NCBI RefSeq assembly: GCF_013031245.1
Contig: NZ_WPZL01000025.1
Span: 1 to 56,681 of the forward strand
DNA from: Ruegeria lacuscaerulensis
Lineage (GTDB): Bacteria > Pseudomonadota > Alphaproteobacteria > Rhodobacterales > Rhodobacteraceae
Reading direction: 5' to 3'
Length of the DNA stretch: 56,681 bases
The notes beneath the pieces are model-generated. The model made no database searches. It saw nothing but the letters and a program-made list of their open reading frames with translations, and was not told the origin of the DNA. Each line of letters opens with the position of its first letter. Positions within the stretch are counted from its first letter, which is position 1. Both the position numbers and the translations under genes were made by a program. Shown in pieces: positions 17,001 to 24,272 of this stretch.

Positions 17001-17595
17001 GAATCGGCGAATCGCAAGTTTCGTTGACGCCGATCTTATGCCAAACCCTCTATTCCTTCGGTTCGCGGTTGAGCAAGCAATGAAGGGCGAACTTGGATCG
17101 ACGAAACAGGTTGATCTCGTGCTCCGATATGTGGAAGCGGCACGGATTGACCGGGTCGACGTCAATGGCGACGACTTCCTAAGGGCGGCTAGCCACGCCG
17201 CTGTCGAAGCTGTCAGAGGAAACAGGCTCTTTCCTCGCGAACTGGATTTCGAATTTCTCAATGGCGTACTGGTCAAGGTTGCCGACGTCCTGCCGTTCCT
17301 TAACGTCAATCGGTCAAACGAGGTCCCACCGTCGAAGATAATCGAAGAGCTACTGAGTAGTGGTATCCTAAACCGGAACGCTCGGAATCGACGGATTCAA
17401 TTCGCGTATGACCCGGTCGCGGAATACCTAGCGGCGTGGCGCCTCGAAAAATCACCAGCCGAAGAGAGAATACTTCGCGCCATAGTCGAGGATGCCCCGA
17501 CAAGTTCCGTCGCCCAGGCGCTGGAAGAAATCGTAAGTCGTCGTGAGAGAACCAGGAAGCGGCACAGCAACAGCTACCCGCCCAATGTGAAGTAA
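14020..17595 (+). CDS. Secreted/periplasmic WD40 propeller - membrane helix - STAND/NACHT-like NTPase
   Basis: The start at 14020 is chosen for its strong aaggaggg site 8 bases upstream and because it begins a signal peptide (MRMPAWLSTLFLLAFFSF...VSA, cleavage near 26). The product has 1191 residues. Twelve clear WD40 repeats of about 42 residues follow (about 86-603, each with FSPDG, GG.DG and RLWELDGT blocks) plus degenerate flanks, enough for one 14-blade or two 7-blade propellers. A membrane helix lies at about 730-757. The C-terminal cytoplasmic part has Walker A GVGGSGKSS (847-855), a Walker B-like LCPIVDSL with Asp near 921, and a sensor-like IVTSREN near 948, then a winged-helix-like tail. 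This places the sensor outside and the switch inside the cell, reversed from the usual NTPase-then-WD40 order. No separate effector domain was recognised. Repeats 2 and 3 are almost identical at DNA level. Confidence 0.85.
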   Translation: MRMPAWLSTLFLLAFFSFCSSYAVSANDLRIVPQLNATRLAPRTVQFNPGKPDILFVLNKFGRIDILDVSQLDRPMKHAEILTGALSAAFSPDGSLIASGGPDGTVRLWELNGALVGAPFKGHGDWVRSVAFSPDGTRIVSAGDDGTIRLWELDGTLVGAPFEGHVGSVLSVAFSPDGTRIVSGGVDGTIRLWELDGTLVGAPFEGHVGSVLSVAFSPDGMRIVSGGAAGTMRQWALDGTPFEMPSHAYRYAVLSVAYSPDGTQIVTGGGSSYVTTSNGADGSVRLWGLDGKAVGPPFESQGRSVSSVAFSPDGTRIVSAGDDGTVRLWQLDGTPAGIPLEGQGNWVLSAAFSPDGRRVASGGEGGIVRFWELDGTPLGSSRERHGDYVTSLAFSPDGMRIVSGADDGTLRLWELNGTPVGQPFGGHDWWVASVAFSPDGTRIVSGGNDGKVRLWALDGSPVGKPFDGHGGNAVWSVSFSPDGTRIVSGGIDGTLRLWEIDGTPLGKPIEAHVGPVYSLAFSPDGTRFVSAGDDGLVRLWALDGKPVGLPFKGHGSPVRSAAFSLDGTRIVSGEGDGNRGYTYRGETKVQVWELDGTPVHAPVEGCNSSLVGYLATDRLAAWCIDRLAVFDARLDLLGSVFFRDGAAVAVLNGEGAHFSGDDARSFLKTFSDSDGKTASLDETPPVTQERVRQVLLNDWHPLGRAFISLEFAAKQAQAVYQRQHAVIRLSFWPVLVWSIVVFAAFLSWLVVPAWLCSRFLPKAVEPDPPPWKWLVDVVTTFGWASRTGRPVKAWLRKHRHSLERACFLERRPVVERERYAEVTMDGALELLTANRLRGARLIAWVHGVGGSGKSSYAFAYARRHLVGRKDQPMPVLVDEDWEGSLTSHVAGLLRLTDWDRGPTETIVKRLGSAGLLCPIVDSLSERSSANAANYVEHAIKNSHFRHLIVTSRENPHGSTVWQSATIVATQPLSRNEVPAFVKQYVEDVALRREVNRRIASFVDADLMPNPLFLRFAVEQAMKGELGSTKQVDLVLRYVEAARIDRVDVNGDDFLRAASHAAVEAVRGNRLFPRELDFEFLNGVLVKVADVLPFLNVNRSNEVPPSKIIEELLSSGILNRNARNRRIQFAYDPVAEYLAAWRLEKSPAEERILRAIVEDAPTSSVAQALEEIVSRRERTRKRHSNSYPPNVK
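14442..14693 (+). repeat. Two near-identical 126-bp WD40 units
   Basis: The unit 14442-14567 and the next unit 14568-14693 share long exact stretches (for example gtgggagcacctttcgaagg at 14491 and again at 14617, offset 126 bp, exactly 42 codons). This is a recent in-frame unit duplication or gene-conversion event within the propeller. Confidence 0.85.
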
Positions 17596-18139
17596 CGTTT
17601 ATCGAAGCTGCAAACCTTTATAGAGATCACTAACTCTTCTAAGAGGCCGGGACATGAAAAGACAACCACAGCATCCTGAAGGCCTAGGAAGAAACCGATT
17701 GTGTGCGTCTTTGCACCAAACTTCCAAGTGTCAAGGGATTTCACACAGCCTCGGCGGCTAGCAGTCATAGATACCCGCTTTTGACCATCTGTCCGAAAGT
17801 GGTCAATTGCACGGATGCCTTAAACGGCAGATTTGTCCGCGAATCGTGAGTTCGCTGACTTCGAAGTTTTGCACCTGCGGTGAATGTCCGAAAAGCGGGC
17901 TGCGTCCGCAGCATCGCGACCTGCCGCTGGACGTCGGCTCTGGGCCGTTAGCGCAACGAATTGCAATTCGTGCGACTTAAGGGGTTTCCCGGTAGCGTTA
18001 TTCACCCCGAGATATACACCAGCCGGAAGGGGTGGGATTTACTCCTAGAGACTGTAGAAAACGAAAAAAACTGCGCCGGACTGCAACAGGCGCGGGGGTT
18101 TGAATCATTGATCGGAGATCTGGTGACAGGCGGGCTGGA
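17596..18139. other. Non-coding spacer with decayed intergenic repeats
   Basis: No gene is supported. gcgggctgcgtccgcagcat near 17899 closely matches gcgggctgcgaccgcagcat near 3060, and the texture is that of the other gctgcg-rich spacers. The right end carries the terminator of the hicAB operon. Confidence 0.55.
18065..18100 (-). terminator. Rho-independent terminator after hicB
   Basis: Read on the minus strand, GCGCC and GGCGC pair around an 11-base loop, followed by AGTTTTTTTC. It lies about 45 bp after the hicB stop. Confidence 0.6.
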
Positions 18140-18592
18140 TCAGAGCTCAGAAGTTTGTCGATAGGCGCGACGCACCATGCCAGCGGGTACAACCTGGCCC
18201 TGACGGATCAGGATCTCGTTGCGGACAGCGAGCTCCAGAAAGGCCGATACATTGCCGTTTGTGACTTCCGATGCCGCTTGCTCGGCTGCGTCCCAGAGAC
18301 CGCGCTCGACACTTACGTTTTTGCGCACCTTGATCGTATCGCGCGGAATATATGGCACTGAGAGAATATAGGCCCCTTCGGCCAGAACGTCCGACACTTC
18401 GGCACGAATCTCCTCGATATCGCGCGGCACCGGCACCTCATCCAGATCCGCGAAATAGTCGTCTAAAGCCGCAATGGCATGTTTGGATATATCGGCTGCC
18501 TCATCGGCGGCGGCAAAACAGTCCGGCACGTCGGGAAAACTCACGCCATAGGCAGAGCCGGGATCGTGTTGGACGATCGCGAAATAATGCAT
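18140..18592 (-). CDS. hicB: HicB-family antitoxin
   Basis: The product is 150 residues from the ATG at 18592. That start is preferred over a GTG at 18604 because aaaggtg lies 9 bases upstream and HicB proteins begin with this strand (MHYFAIVQHD). Residues 1-50 form the degraded RNase H-like HicB fold (GSAYGVSFPDVPDCFAAADE...). The C-terminal part, from about 85, looks like a ribbon-helix-helix DNA-binding segment (SVERGLWDAAEQAASEVTNG). It neutralises the HicA toxin and represses the operon. It follows hicA by about 130 bp, longer than usual. Confidence 0.88.
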   Translation of the reverse strand: MHYFAIVQHDPGSAYGVSFPDVPDCFAAADEAADISKHAIAALDDYFADLDEVPVPRDIEEIRAEVSDVLAEGAYILSVPYIPRDTIKVRKNVSVERGLWDAAEQAASEVTNGNVSAFLELAVRNEILIRQGQVVPAGMVRRAYRQTSEL

Positions 18593-18721
18593 GATTATGG
18601 ACACCTTTGGGAATTCAGTCTTTCAGTTTCGATTTCCAGTTTCCGGTACTTTTATTGTTTTTTACCTAGCCAAACCAACAAGAACCCTTAGATTTTTGGT
18701 TACCCGCAGTCTGGTTCAGTA

Positions 18722-18880
18722 CTAGCCTGCCTGCTTTGCTTCGTTGCGGGCGGTGCCGAGTGGCAGGTCCCGCTTGGGGAGTGGAATAATCACCGTTCGG
18801 TCCCCTTTGCTCAGCTTCACGTGTGGAGCTTTCTGAGACACCTGCGTGAAACCCTGCACGAGGAGCTTCTTGATGATCAT
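18722..18880 (-). CDS. hicA: HicA-family mRNA interferase toxin (short)
   Basis: The product is 52 residues: MIIKKLLVQGFTQV, then KAPHVKLSKGDRTVIIPLPK, and an end RNEAKQAG typical of HicA (double-stranded RNA-binding fold; single catalytic His, here His20 in APH rather than the common GSHH). The in-frame sequence upstream (IYIERNSK) looks like the normal HicA N-terminus but has no start codon before a TAA, so the true product may lack about 7 usual residues or use an unconventional start. It lies promoter-proximal to hicB, as usual. Activity of the shortened form is uncertain. Confidence 0.75.
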   Translation of the reverse strand: MIIKKLLVQGFTQVSQKAPHVKLSKGDRTVIIPLPKRDLPLGTARNEAKQAG

Positions 18881-18903
18881 CTTACTGTTTCGCTCGATAT
18901 ATA

Positions 18904-18921
18904 TGTGTAATTATATACACA
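18904..18921 (-). promoter_or_regulatory. hicAB promoter -10 box inside a palindromic operator
   Basis: TGTGTA-ATTATA-TACACA is a perfect 6+6 inverted repeat. On the minus strand its 6-base centre reads TATAAT, an ideal -10 box, about 30 bp before the hicA ATG. Repressor (HicB) binding there would directly block polymerase. The -35 is poor. Confidence 0.65.
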
Positions 18922-19526
18922 ATGTTACAAGGGGTGGGCGCAAGTCGTGCGAAATTACTTACACAATACCTCAAAGCCGGGTCAGACCTGCAGGTAAAAT
19001 TCTCGCCGGAGATCGATGGAAGTAACGGGACAAGAACGACCCTGCACCGGAGCGGTGCAAAACGGGTGCAAGCCCGGTGTCGATCTCTCGTAACGCTTTG
19101 TTTTTTATGGGATTTTCGGAACTGGCGCGGCCCTTAGCAGGGGAGCGCCTTCGACCACTCGGCCACGTCTCCGCTGGCCGGTATATCCTTGCCTGTCACC
19201 CGGATACAAGGCGATTTTCGACACCGCTGACATTTTTCTCAGACCCATCACATCTGCAACAACACCAAAAGCACTATTGGCCGGCACACAGGTTATCTGC
19301 GCTCTGCCTCGGTCAGTGACCCAAGTAGTTTGCCGAGGCCGCAAAACCCGTCATAAGGGTTAGCTCCCGCGGGTTTCGCATAGAAAACTTGCCAAACGCG
19401 CAAGGTTTAATGCATATTTGCATAGATTTAATGCCAATCATTCAAAAACTCGCATATCAAGAGGCATAAACCAGGCAAGGAGCTCGTCGCGCTCATTACA
19501 TACCTTTGGGGGAAGGGAAGTAAGGT
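18922..19526. other. Island-end spacer with tRNA fragment; fecR upstream region
   Basis: No protein gene is supported. It contains the broken tRNA-Ser described separately. Near 19405-19435 two tttaatgc words flank atgcatatttgcat ahead of the FecR-like gene, a possible operator. A loose inverted repeat (aaacccg...cgggttt) lies near 19343-19377. Confidence 0.5.
19131..19172 (-). pseudogene. 5' half of tRNA-Ser(GCU), truncated after the anticodon arm
   Basis: On the minus strand, GGAGACG (acceptor), TG, GCC-GAGTGGTCGAA-GGC (D-arm) and CTCCC-CTGCTAA-GGG (anticodon arm, anticodon GCT) are perfect. The next bases (CCGCGCC) do not complete the anticodon stem, and no variable arm, T-arm or matching 3' acceptor (CGTCTCC) follows. 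The gene is therefore cut about at position 41. It marks a recombination junction at the island edge. Confidence 0.8.
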
Positions 19527-20588
19527 TTGGCCTGGTTAAAGTTGATTTGTATTGCTTGGTGCTTGGTGATTCTGCCGTCACAGCTGTCCGCCAATATCGG
19601 TACTGTTATTGGCGTCCAACAAGGCGCAGAGGTCACACGTGCGGGGAAATCACAGCAATTGCGTGTAGGTATGGAAGTTGCATCGGGAGATTCTATTTCG
19701 ACCGACAGCAACGGGGTTGTTCAGCTGGTATTCGTTGATGAAACGAAGATCGCAATTGGTCCAAACGCACAAATGACGCTGGATGTGACGATGTTGCGCG
19801 GCAACAAAAAGGCCAAGACCTTTGCAGTTCAGGCGCTGGGCGGCAGTTTTCGGTTTATTTCCGGCAAGAGCAAAAAGCGGGTTTATTCCATTCAGACACC
19901 GTCCGCGACAATGGCCGTACGGGGTACCACCTTTGACATGTGGGTCGTCCCCGGCACTCAGAGTGCGATGCTGGTTCTGGAAGGCCGGGTGGAAATGTGT
20001 AGCCTGAGTGGAAGCTGCCAGTCGACCGGACGTCAATGCACCTTGTTTGCAACGACGCAATCCGGCGGTATCGGGCGCCCTGTGGACCAGGAGCAATATG
20101 AAAAAGCGCTGATGAACGGCTTTCCTTTTGTTCAGTCACAGGAAAGACTGCTGGCTCCTCTGCAGGTGGATTTCGGAGGATGCGGAGCAGAATCCCTTCC
20201 ATTGCCGCCGCAACAGTCGGACGCACGAGTACCCGATCCCCCGCGGTCTGAACGAAGCGGCGTTCAGAGCACCGCGGCGTCCGCTCCCCAGAGTGACCCA
20301 TCGACCCCTGAAACGCCCACCGCTGAGCCGCCCGCCCCTGAGCCTCCAGCCGTTGGGCGTGGTAATGGTGGAAACATTGGGGGGAACACCGGCAGCGGAA
20401 GCGGTAACGGCGGCAACATCGGCAGCGGCGGCAGCAGCGGAAACGGCAACGGCGGAAACATTGGCAACGTCAGCGGTGGTGGCGCAAATGGAAGCGGTGG
20501 CACGATAGGCGGCGGCAACGGAGGCAACTTTGGCGGCGGCGCTGGTAGCGGCGGCAGCGGCGGCAATGGTGGCGGCAGCGGCAATTGA
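19527..20588 (+). CDS. Secreted FecR-domain protein with Gly/Asn-rich tail
   Basis: The 353-residue protein starts at a TTG after ggaaggg...aagg; no ATG is better placed. It has a signal peptide (about 1-22, ending LSA), then a FecR domain at about 45-150 (SGDSISTDSNGVVQLVF, SIQTPSATMAVRGTTFD). It has Cys pairs near 163-177, a Pro-rich linker and a low-complexity tail of GGN/GSG repeats from about 275. FecR-domain proteins of this free-standing type are often encoded next to CHASE2 cyclases, as here (cyclase start 106 bp downstream). I infer a periplasmic partner or ligand-presenting protein for that cyclase. The tail may be surface-exposed or matrix-binding. Confidence 0.85.
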   Translation: MAWLKLICIAWCLVILPSQLSANIGTVIGVQQGAEVTRAGKSQQLRVGMEVASGDSISTDSNGVVQLVFVDETKIAIGPNAQMTLDVTMLRGNKKAKTFAVQALGGSFRFISGKSKKRVYSIQTPSATMAVRGTTFDMWVVPGTQSAMLVLEGRVEMCSLSGSCQSTGRQCTLFATTQSGGIGRPVDQEQYEKALMNGFPFVQSQERLLAPLQVDFGGCGAESLPLPPQQSDARVPDPPRSERSGVQSTAASAPQSDPSTPETPTAEPPAPEPPAVGRGNGGNIGGNTGSGSGNGGNIGSGGSSGNGNGGNIGNVSGGGANGSGGTIGGGNGGNFGGGAGSGGSGGNGGGSGN

Positions 20589-20694
20589 TAACTACACGCC
20601 CCTCTGCGCGATATCCGATCAGGCGGGCGGGCCGCAGCAACAGCCAGCGGTTGACGCCTCCAGATACAGCTGACCCCACCGTTCGGAGGCTAAC

Positions 20695-22929
20695 GTGATC
20701 GGAAAGCCCAAAGAAAAAACAGGTCGACGGCGTGCCTTTCAGTTTGTCGGCCTGGGACTGATCATCTTTGGGTGCTTTGTCAGGGTGCTGGATCCCTATC
20801 CGGTGCGGATGACCCGACTTATTTACTTCGACATTCTCCAGCGCTTATCGCCGCGTGAATACAACCCGGAGCTTCCGATACGGGTTGTGGATATAGATGA
20901 AAGGTCACTGTCGAATTGGGGGCAATGGCCCTGGCCCAGAACCTTACTGGCGCAGATGGTAAAAAACCTGGGCGAATACGGCGCTGCTGCCATCGCGTTT
21001 GATATGCTGTTTGTTGAGCCGGACAGGTTTTCCCCGTCGCGACTGTTGAACGACCCGACCCTTGCCGATGTGTTGTCGTTAGAGCGTCGTGCTCAAAAAA
21101 GGGACAATGACGTGGTATTCGGGTCGGAAATTGCCAATTGGCCTGTCGTTCTGGGAGCTGCTGCGCGACTTTCCCGCGAGGGAAGACAAATAACCCCCCT
21201 GGCCGGTCTCATTGAAATTGGTGAAAAACCAACCGCCGGATTGGTCACTGTCCCACATTGGACGCCACCCGCGCCGCCACTGGACCGAAGTGCGGCCGGT
21301 TTAGGAGGGGTCAATGTCTCGCCTCTCGGAGGGATGGGGATTGTGCGCCGTGTGCCCGTCCTGTGGGGCGGACCGGATGGGGCATTGCCAAGCCTGAGCA
21401 TCGAAGCGCTCAGGGTCGCTTTGGGCGAGCCCATCATTCTGATCGAGGGCGCCCCGGACGAAGCAGGAATTATGCTGGCCGTCGAGATTGGGGGTTTTCG
21501 ATTGCCTACCACGGAAAATGGTGAAATCTGGGTCAGGTACAGGCGCGAAAACCCGGATCTCTACCTTTCGGCTGACGATGTCATGCAGCAACAGGAGAAT
21601 CCGGACCTGCGTGCTGAAATTGAAGGCCGGATTATTCTGGTCGGCACATCGGCCGCCGGGCTGTTCGATATGCATCAGACCGCTCTGGGTGAGTCTGTTC
21701 CGGGTGTGTCGATCCATGCGCAAATTCTCGAACAGATATTGACGAATGAGATGCTGAGCCGATCGGATGTAACAGCGGCGCTTGAACTGTTGTCCTTTAT
21801 CATCCTCGGGATAGTGGTCACAGCCGTCATGGCAAGGTTTGGGGCGGTCGCATCATTTGTGGCGGGCGGGGTGTCGGCAGCGGTCGTTCTTGGGATCAGC
21901 TGGCTGGCATTCCGGAACCAGCTTGTCCTATTCGATGTGACCTTTCCGTTAATGGGAGGGATGGCCAATTTTGGCCTGCTTGCCGGATATCTGTTCATTT
22001 CGACCGAGCGCGAAAAACGCGTAATCCGGCAGGTTTTCTCGCACTACGTCGCGCCTGAAATTCTGGACGAAATGGAAGGATCGGGCCACCAATTGCAACT
22101 GGGTGGGGAAACTCAGGAAATCACCGTGATGTTCTCTGATATCCGGGGATTTACCCCATTGTCCGAGTCCGTTTCCGCAACCGATCTTGTGGCCCTGCTG
22201 AACGAGTTGTTTTCGAAGGTTGGTGATCAGATTTTGCACGAAAGAGGGACGATCGACAAATTCATCGGCGACGCTGTGATGGCTTTTTGGAACGCACCGC
22301 TGCCGGTCAAGGACCACCCGTGCCGCGCGGCGCAGGCGGCTCTGTTGATGCGCCGGGCACTGGTAGACTTCAACGCCTCGGATGTGATGCAGGGCCGACC
22401 GCCAATCGCACTTGCGACGGGGTGTGCCACCGGTCAGGCCTGCGTTGGCAACATTGGTTCAAGGCGCCGTTTCAATTACACCGTAATTGGTGATGTCGTA
22501 AATGTCGCTGCGCGGATCGAACAAAGCTGCCGCCATGTCAATTACGACATCCTTGTTTCCAGTTCGGTTTATGAGAAAACGAAACACGATATGGCCATGC
22601 TTGAGGCCGGGTTTGTCGACCTCAAAGGAAAAGCCGAGCTCGAAGCGGTTTACGTTCTGGTTGGCAACCGGGATCTGCTTGAAACCGCCGCATTCCAAAA
22701 GCTTGAGGCAACTCACACGGACCTGGTGTCGGCGATCCGGGACCGCCAGTCGCAAAGAAAAATTGAAGATTTATGTGAGGACTGCGTTGCGATGGTGTAT
22801 CCTATCGAACCCGGTTTGCAGAAGTTCTATCGTGCGCTGTCTGGCAGAGCAGCAGATTTCCGGTCGGAATTCCAATCGAATCAGCTGATTTTCAGCCACC
22901 GCAGTCAGGAAAGAAAAACCTCTGCCTAA
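20695..22929 (+). CDS. CHASE2-domain class III adenylate cyclase, membrane receptor
   Basis: The 744-residue protein starts at GTG (after ggaggctaac). An N-terminal membrane helix (about 15-32) is followed by a periplasmic CHASE2 domain (about 40-340; VVDIDERSLSNWGQWPWPR, AIAFDMLFVEPD). Three membrane helices lie at about 360-440. The cytoplasmic class III cyclase domain (about 470-650) has metal-binding Asp in MFSDIRGFT and IGDAVMAFW, Lys in DKFIGD and the transition-state motif VIGDVVNVAARIE. The Lys/Thr pair favours ATP as substrate. It senses an extracytoplasmic signal and makes cAMP. It pairs with the upstream FecR-like gene. Confidence 0.92.
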   Translation: MIGKPKEKTGRRRAFQFVGLGLIIFGCFVRVLDPYPVRMTRLIYFDILQRLSPREYNPELPIRVVDIDERSLSNWGQWPWPRTLLAQMVKNLGEYGAAAIAFDMLFVEPDRFSPSRLLNDPTLADVLSLERRAQKRDNDVVFGSEIANWPVVLGAAARLSREGRQITPLAGLIEIGEKPTAGLVTVPHWTPPAPPLDRSAAGLGGVNVSPLGGMGIVRRVPVLWGGPDGALPSLSIEALRVALGEPIILIEGAPDEAGIMLAVEIGGFRLPTTENGEIWVRYRRENPDLYLSADDVMQQQENPDLRAEIEGRIILVGTSAAGLFDMHQTALGESVPGVSIHAQILEQILTNEMLSRSDVTAALELLSFIILGIVVTAVMARFGAVASFVAGGVSAAVVLGISWLAFRNQLVLFDVTFPLMGGMANFGLLAGYLFISTEREKRVIRQVFSHYVAPEILDEMEGSGHQLQLGGETQEITVMFSDIRGFTPLSESVSATDLVALLNELFSKVGDQILHERGTIDKFIGDAVMAFWNAPLPVKDHPCRAAQAALLMRRALVDFNASDVMQGRPPIALATGCATGQACVGNIGSRRRFNYTVIGDVVNVAARIEQSCRHVNYDILVSSSVYEKTKHDMAMLEAGFVDLKGKAELEAVYVLVGNRDLLETAAFQKLEATHTDLVSAIRDRQSQRKIEDLCEDCVAMVYPIEPGLQKFYRALSGRAADFRSEFQSNQLIFSHRSQERKTSA

Positions 22930-23084
22930 GACATTCAGAGCGAACCACTTTCACTAGTGACGTGTTCTTGCAGAACGGCAGGTTTTCCTCATGATGGGCA
23001 TCGCAGAAATACACGCAGCGATCGGTCTGATTCCGGGTTGACGGCCAGCCGCCACGCTGCGGGCGATAACATGAGGCGCATCGA

Positions 23085-24134
23085 ATGGCATTTAAGTTGG
23101 TTTCCTGCGACGGGGGCGGGATCAGGGGATATCTGACCTGCCTTATCCTTCAGAGCCTTCACGAAGAGACCGGATTTTTGGACAAGGCGGACGGTTTTGC
23201 GGGCACGTCAACCGGCGGTCTGATCGCCGTTGCGCTGGCGGATGGCCGGACACAGGGCAAGGATATGGCTGTGCTGATTGGCGAGTTGGCTGCGCATTAC
23301 AGGGGCGATGCCGACCTTATCTTTCAGGAGAACGAACGTGGCTTGCTGGATCGGGCTCTGGATAACATTCTGCGTCGATTCAAGCTTGGGGGCGGCCCGG
23401 GCATCACGGCCTCGCAATACAACGCCTCGGGGCTTGAACGAATTGGCTTGTCGCTAGTTGCGGATCGAACCATCGGCTCACTTTCGTCCGACGTGGTTCT
23501 GGCTGTCAATACGGTCTGCTTGCACCGCAACGACAAGGTCGGGTGGGCCCCGTTCACGATCACGAACCAGTACCTCGAACATGAATCCTGGCTGAATATG
23601 GAGGCGGTCAAGCTGCTGGACGTCGCGATGGCGAGTTCCGCCGCGCCTTCTTATTTTCCGCCGCACCTGATCACGGCGGGGGGCGAAGATTACGGGTATT
23701 TTGCCGATGGCGGAACCTTTGCCAACAACCCGGTGATGAACGGAATCAACGTTGCCATCGCCGCAGATCGGGCGAAAGGGCTTGAGGATATTGAGGCGCT
23801 GTCCATCGGCACCGGTCAGCAGCCAACGGACATTTCAGAGGCGATGATCAAGGACCCCGATGGCTGGGGCCTGCTGAAATGGTTCGGCGTCACGTCGAAT
23901 GCCCCGAAAGGTGCTTTGATTGAATTGCTGCTGACTACGTCAGCCGAGAACCAATACTGGATGGCACATCTGGTTTTGAAAGACCGGCTTGTACGCATCA
24001 ATCCTCCGCTTCCCAAAGTCGTGGGGCTGGCGACGCACAAACCGGACTCCTACAGGTTGATGGAAGAGGCCTTTCAGACCAGCAAGCAAAGCGAGTTCTG
24101 GGCAAATGCCGTCAAAATGGTGCGCGGCTGGTGA
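23085..24134 (+). CDS. Patatin-like phospholipase
   Basis: The 349-residue soluble protein has the full patatin signature: oxyanion-hole loop DGGGIRGY at 9-16, nucleophile elbow GTSTGG at 40-45 (Ser42) and the dyad Asp208 in ADGGTFANNP. Patatins release fatty acids from membrane lipids. No signal peptide is present. It resembles the free-standing bacterial patatins used in several roles, including as membrane-degrading effectors, but no cyclic-nucleotide synthase is adjacent. It heads a set with a catalase-like protein, an unknown protein and a DyP peroxidase, so lipid or lipid-hydroperoxide metabolism is a reasonable inference. Confidence 0.9.
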   Translation: MAFKLVSCDGGGIRGYLTCLILQSLHEETGFLDKADGFAGTSTGGLIAVALADGRTQGKDMAVLIGELAAHYRGDADLIFQENERGLLDRALDNILRRFKLGGGPGITASQYNASGLERIGLSLVADRTIGSLSSDVVLAVNTVCLHRNDKVGWAPFTITNQYLEHESWLNMEAVKLLDVAMASSAAPSYFPPHLITAGGEDYGYFADGGTFANNPVMNGINVAIAADRAKGLEDIEALSIGTGQQPTDISEAMIKDPDGWGLLKWFGVTSNAPKGALIELLLTTSAENQYWMAHLVLKDRLVRINPPLPKVVGLATHKPDSYRLMEEAFQTSKQSEFWANAVKMVRGW

Positions 24135-24272
24135 TCTCTGGGTGCATTCCGAGCTCTTACCGACAGTTTCAACGCAACCCAGTCGTCGTTTCTGTTGCCT
24201 TTGAACGCGCAACGCTTATGGTTAACGCGGAATTTTCAGCGAGTTTTCAACGACTGAAAAAGGGGGAGAGGT

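Noticed and set aside
19100..19172. Complete tRNA-Ser gene
   Set aside because: The 3' side of the anticodon stem, variable arm, T-arm and acceptor complement are missing.
1..19200. Phage or integrase genes that would explain the island
   Set aside because: No integrase, portal, capsid or recombinase gene could be recognised; only IS remnants are present.
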